Shown here: one piece after another, positions 38,865 to 47,137 of the stretch
Layout: every line of letters begins with the position of its first letter
How positions within the stretch are numbered: the stretch's first letter is position 1
NCBI GenBank assembly: GCA_013812655.1
Contig: JACCTC010000392.1
Location: 1 to 54,727 of the forward strand
DNA from: Deltaproteobacteria bacterium
GTDB taxonomy: Bacteria > Myxococcota_A > Polyangia > Haliangiales > Haliangiaceae
Direction: 5' to 3'
DNA length: 54,727 nt
Position numbers and translations under genes: made by a program
The notes under the pieces: model-generated
Seen by the model: only the letters and a program-made list of their open reading frames with translations
Told to the model about the DNA's origin: nothing
The model's database searches: none

Positions 38865-38919
38865 TCCATCGCGCCAGCAGCTGGACTCCGGGCCAAAGGC
38901 ACACTACTAACGTCGGCGC

Positions 38920-39969
38920 ATGGACGTCTTCGGCAAGCTCTCGAACTACGATTTCGGCGAAGTCCACTTCCGCCTCGACAAGGCGACGCAGCTCAAGGCG
39001 ATCGTGGCGATCCACGATTCGCGCATGGGCCCGGCGCTCGGTGGCTGTCGGTTCATCGAGTACGACACCGACGAAGCCGCGTACATCGACGCGCTGCGCC
39101 TCGCGCGCGGCATGACGTACAAGGCCGCGCTCGCCGGCCTCGCCCATGGTGGCGGCAAGAGCGTGATCATCCGGCCGAAGAGCCGCTTCGATCGGGTCGC
39201 GCTGTTCCGCGCGTTCGGGCGCTTCATCGAGGATCTCCGCGGCCACTACATCACCGCGGAGGACAGCGGCACCGGCCTCGAGGACATGGAGATCATCCGG
39301 ACGATGACGAAGCACGTCACCGGGATCGATCCGTCACATGGTGGGTCGGGCGATCCGTCGCCGTTCACCGCGCTCGGCGTCCGCCGCGGCATCGAGGCGT
39401 GCGTGAAGTTCAAGCTCGGCAAGCCCGATCTCAAGGGCGTGCACGTCGCCGTCCAGGGCGTGGGCCATGTCGGCTACTACCTGTGCAAGGAGCTCCACGG
39501 CGCGGGCGCGAAGATCACGGTCGCCGACATCGATCCGCACAAGAGCGAGCGCGCGCGACGCGAGTTCGGCGCGGCAATCGTCGCGATCGATGACGTCCCG
39601 AAGGTCGAGTGCGACGTGTTCGCACCGTGCGCCCTCGGCGCCGGCATCAACGACGTGACCGTGCCGTTCCTCCAGGCGCCGATCGTCGCGGGCGCCGCGA
39701 ACAACCAGCTCGCCGAGCCGCGGCACGGCAACGACCTCCACTCCCGCGGCATCCTCTACGCCCCGGACTACGCGATCAATGCGGGTGGCCTCGTCAACGT
39801 CGCGCAGGAGGTGCGTGGCTACGACGCCGCCGCAGCGCGCGCCCAGACGCTCAAGATCTACGACACGATCTACGACATCTGCGAGCGCAGCAAGCGGCTC
39901 AATGCCCCGACCTACAAGGTCGCCGACATGATGGTCGAAGAGAAGCTCTCGGCCGTCGCACGCAAGTAG
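38920..39969 (+). CDS. Leu/Phe/Val-type amino-acid dehydrogenase
   Basis: The 349-residue product matches the Glu/Leu/Phe/Val dehydrogenase family at the leucine dehydrogenase end: 'MGPALGGCRFIEYDTDEAA', 'RGMTYKAALAGLAHGGGKSV' (catalytic Lys residues in the conserved glycine-rich segment), 'VAVQGVGHVGYYLCKELHGA' (NAD-binding G-x-G-x-x-G) and 'FAPCALGAGINDVTV'. It would oxidatively deaminate branched-chain or aromatic amino acids with NAD. No strong ribosome-binding site precedes ATG 38920. It is a single gene. Confidence 0.9.
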   Translation: MDVFGKLSNYDFGEVHFRLDKATQLKAIVAIHDSRMGPALGGCRFIEYDTDEAAYIDALRLARGMTYKAALAGLAHGGGKSVIIRPKSRFDRVALFRAFGRFIEDLRGHYITAEDSGTGLEDMEIIRTMTKHVTGIDPSHGGSGDPSPFTALGVRRGIEACVKFKLGKPDLKGVHVAVQGVGHVGYYLCKELHGAGAKITVADIDPHKSERARREFGAAIVAIDDVPKVECDVFAPCALGAGINDVTVPFLQAPIVAGAANNQLAEPRHGNDLHSRGILYAPDYAINAGGLVNVAQEVRGYDAAAARAQTLKIYDTIYDICERSKRLNAPTYKVADMMVEEKLSAVARK

Positions 39970-39996
39970 CGGGGCGGCGGTGATACAACGGAGGCC

Positions 39997-40827
39997 ATGA
40001 AGCTCGGCTGGCTCGTCGTTGCAGGCTCGTTGGCGTTCGCTCCCGCATGCGTGAAGTCGAGCACGCACCGCGCGAAGGTGGGTGCCCTCCAGAAGCAGCT
40101 CTCGGAGTCCGAGGCGCGCGAGCAGGCGCTGAAGGCCAAGCTCGCGAAGACCGAGCAGGAGCTCGCGGCGCTGACGACCGAGCGGACGGACCTCCAGAAG
40201 CAGCTCGAGGTCGGCGGTGCGATGAACGCGGCGATGGAGGAGCGCCTGAAGTCGCTCGGCCAGAACGTCGAGAGCCTCCACAAGGAGCGCGCGATCGCCC
40301 AGGCCCGGCTCGAGGAGCTGCGCCGCCAGAAGGCACTCGCCGACGAGCGCGCCGCCACGTTCCGCAACCTGGTCGCGAAGCTGCGCCAGATGATCGACTC
40401 GGGTCAGCTCAAGGTGATCATCCGCGACGGCCGCATGATCATCGCGCTCCCGAATGACATCCTGTTCGACTCGGGCAGCACGTCGGTCAAGAAGGCCGGT
40501 ACGGAGGCGCTCGCGAAGGTCGCGCAGGTCCTCACGACCGTCAGTGACCGCCGGTTCCTGGTCGTCGGCCACACCGACAACGTGCCGATCAAGCCCGCGC
40601 AGTTCGCGTCGAACTGGGACCTGTCGACGGCTCGCGCGGTCGGCGTCGTGCAGTTCTTGGTCAGCAAGGGCATGAACCCCAAGGTCGTGTCCGCCGCGGG
40701 CTACAGCGAATTCGACCCCGTCGTCCCGAACGACACCGTCGAGCACAAGGCGCAGAACCGGCGCATCGAGATCGTGCTGCAGCCAAACCTCGCCGACCTG
40801 CCGCCACTCGACGATGTCGGCAAGTAG
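39997..40827 (+). CDS. OmpA/MotB-type lipoprotein with coiled coil
   Basis: The 276-residue product begins 'MKLGWLVVAGSLAFAPACV' (lipobox, Cys18). Residues about 25-130 form a long coiled coil ('LQKQLSESEAREQALKAKLA'). The C-terminus is an OmpA-like peptidoglycan-binding domain: 'ILFDSGSTSVKKAGTEALAK', 'FLVVGHTDNVPIKP', 'NWDLSTARAVGVVQFLVSKG' and 'AQNRRIEIVL'. An outer-membrane or periplasmic cell-wall anchor is likely. CGGAGG precedes the ATG by 4 bp. It lies 28 bp after the dehydrogenase gene and may be co-transcribed. Confidence 0.9.
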   Translation: MKLGWLVVAGSLAFAPACVKSSTHRAKVGALQKQLSESEAREQALKAKLAKTEQELAALTTERTDLQKQLEVGGAMNAAMEERLKSLGQNVESLHKERAIAQARLEELRRQKALADERAATFRNLVAKLRQMIDSGQLKVIIRDGRMIIALPNDILFDSGSTSVKKAGTEALAKVAQVLTTVSDRRFLVVGHTDNVPIKPAQFASNWDLSTARAVGVVQFLVSKGMNPKVVSAAGYSEFDPVVPNDTVEHKAQNRRIEIVLQPNLADLPPLDDVGK

Positions 40828-41023
40828 GATCGTACGCTCCGCGCACCGTTGAGCGGATCTGACACGTCACTTTGCGAAAATTTACGGGCGGCGTCGGCCG
40901 GTCGTCGACCGAGATCGCTCCGTGCGTGGCTCCGCGAGTGTCCCGGGCGCGCTCCGCGCTGCGGCATGGGCGATGCAGTCCGGTTTGCCAACCGCGTCAT
41001 CGACGCGATTCAAGGAGAGCACC

Positions 41024-41227
41024 ATGGGCGCGATCATCGACAAGATCAAAGGCAAGCTGAAGAAGGCCGAAGGCCGTGCGACTGGCGACAAGGTCCGCAC
41101 CGCGCAGGGTGTCGTGCAGGAGAAGAAGGGCCAGGTTCGTGGCGCGGCCGATCGCGTCGCGCGCAAGGTTAAGGGCGGGGTCCGCAAGGCACAGCGCAAG
41201 GGCTCCGCAGCCCGCCGCACGCCCTGA
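41024..41227 (+). CDS. CsbD-family small stress protein
   Basis: The 67-residue, very basic product starts 'MGAIIDKIKGKLKKAEGRAT' and continues with 'GDKVRTAQGVVQEKKGQVRG', the CsbD/DUF883-like helical pattern with repeated A-E-G and K-G-x-x-x-G. CsbD proteins are general stress proteins of unclear mechanism. A perfect AAGGAG ribosome-binding site lies 7 bp before the ATG. The upstream 196-bp region is relatively AT-rich near 40870-40885, which may hold the promoter. Confidence 0.85.
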   Translation: MGAIIDKIKGKLKKAEGRATGDKVRTAQGVVQEKKGQVRGAADRVARKVKGGVRKAQRKGSAARRTP

Positions 41228-41234
41228 ACACCGC

Positions 41235-41249
41235 GCGGCGTGACGCCGC
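41235..41249 (+). terminator. Candidate hairpin terminator after the CsbD-like gene
   Basis: Stem gcggcg/cgccgc with a tga loop, 7 bp after the stop codon. It is stable but short and lacks a T-run. Confidence 0.5.
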
Positions 41250-41346
41250 ACGTGGCATCGCCGTCGCCCCGACATTCGCGGTGCCCCGTGTACGGCGCGC
41301 TACCGGTTCGCCGACGAGTAGAGTGCGGTAGGCTGCGGCGCCGTCC

Positions 41347-42669
41347 ATGCCCGCACCTGTCAAGCCCATCCGTAAAGGCGATCACATCCGCCGCGTCGGA
41401 ATCGTGTTCTCCGGCGGTCCTGCACCCGCCGCGAACGCCGTGATCTCGTCCGCCGCGATCTCGTTCATGGAGGACGATCGCCAGGTGATCGGGTTCTTCC
41501 ACGGGTACACGAACCTCGAGGACTACCACCCGGTCACGCACCGGCTGTTGCCCGACGAGCACTACCGGATCTTCGAGGAGAAGGACATCAGCGGCCTCCG
41601 CAACTCGCGCGGCATCGTGATCGGCACGGCGCGCGCGAATCCCGGCAAGGGCATCGAGAAGCCCGAGGACCTCGCGGATCCCGCGAAGACCACGCGGCTG
41701 CGCAACGTCTACAATGCGCTCGTCGATCTCGAGATCGATGCGCTGATCTCGATCGGCGGCGACGACACGCTGAAGACCGCGAACTTTCTCCACGAGTACC
41801 AGAAGCGGCTGCCCGAGAAGGCGCGCCGCGTCCAGATCGTCCACCTGCCGAAGACGATCGACAACGACTACAAGGGCATCGACTTCACGTTCGGGTTCTT
41901 CACCGCCGTCGACGTGATGGCCAAGGAGCTCCAGAACCTGCGCGCCGACGCGATCGCGACGTCGAGCTACTTCGTCATCGAGACAATGGGCCGCAAGGCG
42001 GGCTGGCTGTCGTACGGCGTCGCGATCGCGGGCGAGGCGAACCTCGTCCTCGCGGTCGAGGACATCACGGGGCCGCTGCTGTTCGACGACAAGGACAGCG
42101 GGGAACCGCGGCTCTCGCTCGAGGCGCTCGTCGATCGCATCGTCGATCTGATCTCGGCGCGCGAGCGTCGCGGCAAGCACTACGGCACGATCGTGCTCGC
42201 CGAGGGTCTCGCCGAGATGCTGCCCGAGAAGGACATCAAGGACCTGCCGCGCGACGAGCACGGTCACCTGTCACTCGGCCGCATCGATCTCGGCAAGCTC
42301 GTCGCCGAGAAGGTCACCAAGCGCCACGAGAAGCGCACCGGCCGCAAGAAGAAGTGCACCGGGCTCCAGCTCGGCTACGAGTCGCGCTGCGCGCCGCCAC
42401 ACGCGTTCGACGTCATGCTCGGAAGCCAGCTCGGGATCGGCGCCTACCGCGCGCTCGTCGAGGAGAACCTCGACGGTCACATGGTCAGCGTCGTCGGTCA
42501 GCTCGACCTGTCGTACGTCCCGTTCAAGGACCTCGTGAACCCACAGACGCTGAAGACCGAGGTCCGGCTGATCGAGGTCGGCAGTGACTACCACCGGCTC
42601 GCGCGCTTCCTGGAGACCCGTACCGACAAGATCGTCGACTGGTCGCCCGGACGCCGTCACGAACGCTAG
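41347..42669 (+). CDS. pfp: PPi-dependent 6-phosphofructokinase
   Basis: The 440-residue product belongs to the phosphofructokinase family: 'VGIVFSGGPAPAANAVISSA' (donor-binding loop), 'DALISIGGDDTLKTANFLHE' and 'VHLPKTIDNDYKGIDFTFG' (catalytic base region), 'SSYFVIETMGRKAGWLSYG' and 'LGSQLGIGAYRALVEENLDG'. G-G-D-D (Asp instead of the ATP-type Gly) and P-K-T (Lys) are hallmarks of the PPi-dependent type. It would convert fructose-6-phosphate and PPi to fructose-1,6-bisphosphate reversibly in glycolysis. ATG 41347 gives a family-typical length. It is monocistronic. Confidence 0.9.
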   Translation: MPAPVKPIRKGDHIRRVGIVFSGGPAPAANAVISSAAISFMEDDRQVIGFFHGYTNLEDYHPVTHRLLPDEHYRIFEEKDISGLRNSRGIVIGTARANPGKGIEKPEDLADPAKTTRLRNVYNALVDLEIDALISIGGDDTLKTANFLHEYQKRLPEKARRVQIVHLPKTIDNDYKGIDFTFGFFTAVDVMAKELQNLRADAIATSSYFVIETMGRKAGWLSYGVAIAGEANLVLAVEDITGPLLFDDKDSGEPRLSLEALVDRIVDLISARERRGKHYGTIVLAEGLAEMLPEKDIKDLPRDEHGHLSLGRIDLGKLVAEKVTKRHEKRTGRKKKCTGLQLGYESRCAPPHAFDVMLGSQLGIGAYRALVEENLDGHMVSVVGQLDLSYVPFKDLVNPQTLKTEVRLIEVGSDYHRLARFLETRTDKIVDWSPGRRHER

Positions 42670-42730
42670 CCGAGGCATCGCCACCGTGCGGCCTCGCGCG
42701 GTGTGCTGCATCGCTGCGAGTCGCCCGGCG

Positions 42731-43465
42731 ATGTGCTTGATCACAGGGATCGCGATCAGACGAGCTGCTGGCACCCGCGCTGCACGCGCCTGGCCAGTGC
42801 TGCCCCGCCTCGGATTCGTCGTGCTCGCCGGCTGGCTCGTCGGTGCGTGCTACGCGCCCACGCTCCGCGACTGTGCCGTCACCTGCGCCGCGGCAACGGA
42901 GTGTGGTGGCGGCCAGATCTGCGGTGCCGATGGCTTCTGCGCGGCACCGGACGTCGCCGGGACCTGCGGGGCGATGCTCGACGCCGCTCCGGCAACCGAC
43001 GTCGGCGCCACGGGCGACGCGCCCCCGCCGGATGCCTCGCTCTGCGCGCTCGGCTGCTCCAACGGCACCTGCGTCGGCGGCGTGTGCGTGATCGACTGCA
43101 GCGCGCCCGACAGCTGCCCGGACGACATCGTCTGCGCACCCAACGTGCCGTGTCGCGTGCTGTGCGGCGATCGGTCCTGCGACAACCAGATCAAGTGCGA
43201 GCTGGCCAGCTCCTGTGACATCCGGTGCATGGGCCTCGGGAGCTGCGGCGACGAGCTCATCTGCGGGAAGGCCCCGTGTACGATCGCGTGCTCCGGCGAG
43301 CAGTCGTGCGCGCGCCGGGTCAAGTGCAAGGAGGCCTGCAGCTGTGACGTGAGCTGCAGCGGCCTCGAAGCGTGCGGCGAGACGCCCGAGTGTCCGCACG
43401 GCGATACCTGCCGGCTCGGCGCCGGCTGCACGTCGTCGGTTCCGGCGTGCAATGCCTGCCCCTGA
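42731..43465 (+). CDS. Cys-rich predicted lipoprotein
   Basis: The 244-residue product has a signal region ending 'FVVLAGWLVGACYAPTLRDC' (lipobox, Cys). Mature parts contain about 30 cysteines in regular C-x2-8-C spacing ('CGGGQICGADGFC', 'CALGCSNGTCVGGVC', 'CSCDVSCSGLEACGETPEC'), typical of secreted disulfide-rich myxobacterial proteins that follow a Dickkopf- or EGF-like layout. The start is uncertain: ATG 42731 gives a long N-terminus, while GTG 42797 would give a standard-length signal peptide. Confidence 0.7.
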   Translation: MCLITGIAIRRAAGTRAARAWPVLPRLGFVVLAGWLVGACYAPTLRDCAVTCAAATECGGGQICGADGFCAAPDVAGTCGAMLDAAPATDVGATGDAPPPDASLCALGCSNGTCVGGVCVIDCSAPDSCPDDIVCAPNVPCRVLCGDRSCDNQIKCELASSCDIRCMGLGSCGDELICGKAPCTIACSGEQSCARRVKCKEACSCDVSCSGLEACGETPECPHGDTCRLGAGCTSSVPACNACP

Positions 43466-43478
43466 CTGAATCCGCCAC

Positions 43479-43500
43479 GATCCAGCCAACTATCTGGATC
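43479..43500. repeat. Inverted repeat between two plus-strand genes
   Basis: Arms gatccag (43479-43485) and ctggatc (43494-43500) flank an 8-nt spacer, 14 bp after the Cys-rich lipoprotein stop. It could be a terminator or an operator for the barrel gene at 43543. Confidence 0.4.
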
Positions 43501-43542
43501 TGCCGCTTGCGCCCGGGCCCGGACGAAAGGACAAACGGGCCC

Positions 43543-44937
43543 ATGAATCGTTATGCCGCGCTAGTGATGGCGATGGTCTGCGTCTCCGCCAAGGCGAGCG
43601 CAAACGTCGAGTTCGGTGGCGTCCTCGGACTCCATGTCTTCAACGAGAAGAACGGCATCGGCGAGAGCCGGAGGGGCCCGGTCAGCCTCGGCAACTCGGC
43701 GCTGTTCGGGCTGCGTCTCGGCGTGTACTTCGGCGCGATGTTTGGCGTCGAGGCCGAGGGCGGCGTGATCCCCGGCGAGACCCGCGAGGGTGACGCCGCC
43801 ACGACGCCACTCGTCGCGACCACCGGCATCACGTACCGCGGTCACGCGATCGCGCAGTTCCGCGCGGCGAACCCGGCGAACAAGATGATCCCGTTCCTGG
43901 TCGCCGGCGGCGGCATGTTCCAGATCGTGGATTCCAAGAACGACGACGTGATCGCCAATGACAGCACCACGCTGTTCTACGGCGGCGCGGGCGTGAAGTT
44001 CCGCACCATGGACGGCTGGGTGATCCGGTTTGACGGTCGCGTGCTGTTCCCCGAGAGCAACACCGGCGGCCGCACCACGGACTTCGAGGCGCTCGTCGGC
44101 GTCGCGAAGGACTTCGGTCGCAAGAAGGCGACCGTCAAGAAGGAGGAGAGCGCTCCTCCGATCGATCAGGATCCGGACAAGGACGGCATCCTCGGCGCGG
44201 CTGACAAGTGCCCGACCGAGCCCGAGGACATGGACGGCTTCCAGGACGAGGACGGCTGTCCCGACGCCGATAACGACAACGACGGGATCGCCGACGGCAA
44301 CGACAAGTGCCCGATGGAGGCCGAGGACAAGGACAACTTCGAGGACGAGGATGGCTGCCCCGATCCGGACAACGATGGCGACGGCGTGCCCGATGCCGCC
44401 GACAAGTGCGCCGATCAGCCGGAGACCCGGAACGGCTTCGAGGACGAGGACGGTTGCCCGGACGAGATCCCGGAGAAGCTCAAGAAGTTCACGGGCGTCA
44501 TCCAGGGCATCACGTTCAAGACCAACTCGGTCGAGCTGATCGGCGGCTCGAAGAAGACGCTCGACGCCGCGGCCGCGGTGCTCGCCGAGTTCAAGGACAC
44601 CAAGCTCGAGATCCAGGGTCACACCGACGATCAGCCGCTCAAGCCGAACGGCAAGTACACGAGCAACCAGGAGCTCTCGCAGGCCCGCGCGGAGTCCGTG
44701 AAGGCCTACCTCGTGTCGAAGGGCCTCGAGGACGCGCGGCTGAAGCCGCTCGGCTTTGGCGAGTCCAAGCCGGTCATCGATCCGACCGGCCTCAAGGGCG
44801 GCAAGCTCAACGGCGCACGCGCGAAGAACCGCCGCGTCGAGTTCCGGCTGATCAGCCCTGGCGAGGACGCCAGCGCGACGCCGGCGCCGGCGCAGGTTCC
44901 GATCGAGTCCAAGCCCGACGACGCCCCGAAGGAGTAA
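43543..44937 (+). CDS. Outer-membrane barrel with TSP3 repeats and OmpA domain
   Basis: The 464-residue product has a signal peptide ('MNRYAALVMAMVCVSAKASA'), an N-terminal beta-barrel-like region (to about residue 195) and three thrombospondin type-3 calcium repeats ('DPDKDGILGAADKCPTEPED', 'DADNDNDGIADGNDKCP', 'DPDNDGDGVPDAADKCADQP'). The C-terminal OmpA domain has 'IQGITFKTNSVELIGGSKKT', 'LEIQGHTDDQPLKPNGKYTS', 'NQELSQARAESVKAYLVSKG' and 'AKNRRVEFRLI'. It should link the outer membrane to peptidoglycan. The tail is Pro/Ala-rich. Its stop abuts the stop of a minus-strand coding remnant (44938). Confidence 0.9.
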   Translation: MNRYAALVMAMVCVSAKASANVEFGGVLGLHVFNEKNGIGESRRGPVSLGNSALFGLRLGVYFGAMFGVEAEGGVIPGETREGDAATTPLVATTGITYRGHAIAQFRAANPANKMIPFLVAGGGMFQIVDSKNDDVIANDSTTLFYGGAGVKFRTMDGWVIRFDGRVLFPESNTGGRTTDFEALVGVAKDFGRKKATVKKEESAPPIDQDPDKDGILGAADKCPTEPEDMDGFQDEDGCPDADNDNDGIADGNDKCPMEAEDKDNFEDEDGCPDPDNDGDGVPDAADKCADQPETRNGFEDEDGCPDEIPEKLKKFTGVIQGITFKTNSVELIGGSKKTLDAAAAVLAEFKDTKLEIQGHTDDQPLKPNGKYTSNQELSQARAESVKAYLVSKGLEDARLKPLGFGESKPVIDPTGLKGGKLNGARAKNRRVEFRLISPGEDASATPAPAQVPIESKPDDAPKE

Positions 44938-45231
44938 TCATCTCGCGTCGTGGTCGCCATGACGCCACGGCTGGCCGCGGGGGCCGCGGCGGTGAATCGC
45001 GATCGCCGCTGGTCCTGGTGCGCAGGCGTCGTAGCCCTCGATGGCGCCATCGCGCTCGCCATCGGTGCGGGTCAGCGCGAGGCCGTCGGCGATTCCACGC
45101 TGCTCGGCCGCCTGATTCGCCGCGATCGCCTCGCGCTCGCCGTCGCGATACGCCGCCTCGAGCTCACCGTCATCGAAGCAGTCGAGCTGGCAGGCCGGGA
45201 GCTGGCACCGAGACGACAGTCGCCCTGCCAG
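44938..45231 (-). pseudogene. Coding remnant of a secreted DG-repeat protein, lacking a start
   Basis: The minus-strand frame is open from 45231, just after a TGA, to a stop at 44938. It has strong coding character ('CFDDGELEAAYRDGEREAIA', then 'EQRGIADGLALTRTDGERDG'), repeated Asp-Gly and several cysteines near its N-terminus ('RCQLPACQLDC'). It has no ATG, GTG or TTG codon, so no conventional start. The N-terminal part, probably a lipoprotein signal, seems to be missing. The 327-bp stretch between the barrel gene and the DUF1501 gene otherwise holds nothing recognisable. An unusual start (CTG) or a sequencing frameshift are alternatives. Confidence 0.5.
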
Positions 45232-45264
45232 TCAGCGAGGCGAGTCGACCGTACGGGCGCGGTC

Positions 45265-46488
45265 TCAGGCGAGGACGAGGTTGTGCGGGTTGGTCCCGAA
45301 CGGCTTGTCCGCGGTCCCGAGGACGGCGGCGAGGTAGGCCCACAGGCCACCGATGCCGGGCGAGCCGCTCGGCAGGCCGACGTTCGCGTTGACCCGGCCC
45401 GTGGTGCCGAGCCTGACGTACTTGCCGATCACGGTCGCGGTGAGGTTCGCCTGGTGGTTCGAGCCGGGGATCGACCGCGAGAAGTCGCCCATGATCACGG
45501 TGACGACGTTGCGGTTCGCCATCGCGAGCGTCCGCGTCGTGAACGCGCGCAGCGCCGCCATGGTGCCGTCGCCGATCATCTTGTTGCGTACCTCGGCGCC
45601 ATTGTTATCGCCGTGGCTGTCCCAGCCGGCCTGCGTCGCGATCACGACGTTCGCGCCCGCGCGGATCATCAGCTCGGCGCCCATGATCTGCATCGTCGTG
45701 TTACGCGCCTCGGTCGGGAGCGTGCCGCCCGCGCCGGGCATGACGCCGTAGGCCGCGGCGAGGTCCGCGTAGTTGAACGCGACGACATCCTGCTTGAGCT
45801 GCGCGGATGCGGCCGGATAGCCCTCGATGAGCGACTTGCCGGACTGTGGGTTCGCATCGAGCGACGCCTTCGACATCGCCTCGGCAGCAGCGATGCCGTT
45901 CGCGGCGAGCCCGCGGACCGGTGCATCGGGCGACGTCGTCCCGCCGAGCGCGGCGATCGTCGTCGACAGATCGCGGACCTGTTGCAGCGAGACATCACCG
46001 ATCGCGCGGTGGGTGCCGATCGGCATGCGCTGGGTCCCGATCGACACGCAGCGCACGGCCGCGGTGCCGCCGAGCGAGGCCGACATCCGGACGAGGCGGC
46101 TCGTGCCACCGTCGAACAGCATCGCGGTCTGCGCGGTCGTGTGCGCCGAGATCCCGTGGTTGACGCCGATCGACGCCATCTTCTGCAGCGTCGTGTCGGC
46201 CAGGCTACCGAGCGTCGTGCGATCGACGACGAGATTGCTCGTGCCGATCCTGCGCACGTTCTGGCTGGTGACGCCGAAGGCGCCATTGCCGACGAACGAG
46301 TCCGCGCTGCCGAACATCGCGTTGTAGCCGCCGATCAAGTTGAGGATGAAGAGCGCCGGCGGCTCGTCGCCCGGTGCTGCGTGCGCGCGACCCAGGAGAT
46401 CGACGCCCGGTAGCCGCGACACGCCGAGTGCGCCCGCCGCGATCGCTGCCTGCTTGAAGAAACCACGCCGAGAAGTTCCGTTGCTCAT
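45265..46488 (-). CDS. DUF1501-family secreted protein (Tat signal)
   Basis: The 407-residue product begins 'MSNGTSRRGFFKQAAIAAGA' with a twin-arginine signal (S-R-R-G-F-F-K). Features of DUF1501 proteins, alkaline-phosphatase/sulfatase-fold-like, are visible: 'ALFILNLIGGYNAMFGSADS', 'QMWD-like' 'ATQAGWDSHGDNNGAEVRNK' and 'NRNVVTVIMGDFSRSIPGSN'. AGGAGA precedes the ATG. In planctomycetes and myxobacteria these lie beside DUF1549/DUF1553 or DUF1585-type genes; here it follows a short lipoprotein by 8 bp and a heme-motif protein. The biochemical role is unknown. Confidence 0.85.
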   Translation of the reverse strand: MSNGTSRRGFFKQAAIAAGALGVSRLPGVDLLGRAHAAPGDEPPALFILNLIGGYNAMFGSADSFVGNGAFGVTSQNVRRIGTSNLVVDRTTLGSLADTTLQKMASIGVNHGISAHTTAQTAMLFDGGTSRLVRMSASLGGTAAVRCVSIGTQRMPIGTHRAIGDVSLQQVRDLSTTIAALGGTTSPDAPVRGLAANGIAAAEAMSKASLDANPQSGKSLIEGYPAASAQLKQDVVAFNYADLAAAYGVMPGAGGTLPTEARNTTMQIMGAELMIRAGANVVIATQAGWDSHGDNNGAEVRNKMIGDGTMAALRAFTTRTLAMANRNVVTVIMGDFSRSIPGSNHQANLTATVIGKYVRLGTTGRVNANVGLPSGSPGIGGLWAYLAAVLGTADKPFGTNPHNLVLA

Positions 46489-46496
46489 GGTGTCTC

Positions 46497-47126
46497 CTAG
46501 TAGGCGAGGAAGCCGGATGCGCTGAGGACGGCCGCGCACGAGTAAGCCCAGCGGCGACGAGGATCGTCCGCGGGATCGGTCTGGGTGAGGGTGAAGGTCG
46601 TGCAGGCATCGACCTCGGCATCGCTCGGCTTGCGATTCCACGCGCGGTTCGCGAGGTCGCGACACGTGAGATCCGCAGACTCGGTGGTCGGGGCAGCTGC
46701 GTACGCCGCGCCGGTCGCGGTGTGCTGCGTGCACGCCGAGAACGCGAGCGCGAACGCGCCGTAGACCGTGTTGGCGCTCGCGGCGGGCTCGGTGAACCAG
46801 CGGGCGGGCGGCCGGCCGAACGTCGCAGCGAACGCGCTGGTGTCGAAGGTCGCGAGGCCGAGCACGCGGGCATACTCGGCAGCCAGCGCGCCGAACGGCT
46901 TGATGCGCATGCGGTCGGCGCCGGCGGGCAGCGTCGCGCGCGTGAGCTCGAGCCCGTTGCCGTCGAAGCCGACGTAGCTGCGGCCGGTCTCGCAGGCCAC
47001 CGGGGGTTCGTCGTCGCCGCCGCCAGTGTCATCACCGCCGCCGGAGGTGATGTCACCGGTGCACGCGGAGGCAACGAGCAGGCCAGGGAGCAGCGCGGAG
47101 ACGGTCGTGTAGAGGTTGCGTCGCAT
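46497..47126 (-). CDS. Lipoprotein of the DUF1501-linked cluster (DUF1592/1595-like)
   Basis: The 209-residue product starts at ATG 47126 (AAGGAG upstream) with a lipoprotein signal ('LLPGLLVASACTGD'). A Gly/Asp-rich stretch follows. The C-terminal half ('DLTCRDLANRAWNRKPSDAE' and 'RRRWAYSCAAVLSASGFLAY') resembles the C-terminal segments of DUF1592/DUF1595-type proteins that accompany DUF1501 proteins. It lies between the heme-motif gene (11 bp upstream) and the DUF1501 gene, so an operon of three is very likely. Confidence 0.75.
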   Translation of the reverse strand: MRRNLYTTVSALLPGLLVASACTGDITSGGGDDTGGGDDEPPVACETGRSYVGFDGNGLELTRATLPAGADRMRIKPFGALAAEYARVLGLATFDTSAFAATFGRPPARWFTEPAASANTVYGAFALAFSACTQHTATGAAYAAAPTTESADLTCRDLANRAWNRKPSDAEVDACTTFTLTQTDPADDPRRRWAYSCAAVLSASGFLAY

Positions 47127-47137
47127 GATCGTCTCCT

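Noticed and set aside
40828..41023. Possible small gene ahead of the CsbD-like gene
   Set aside because: Frames are Arg/Ser-rich without family pattern; the AT-rich patch near 40870-40885 fits a promoter better.
45827..46327. Plus-strand frames inside the DUF1501 gene
   Set aside because: Antisense shadow of a gene with a Tat signal and family motifs.
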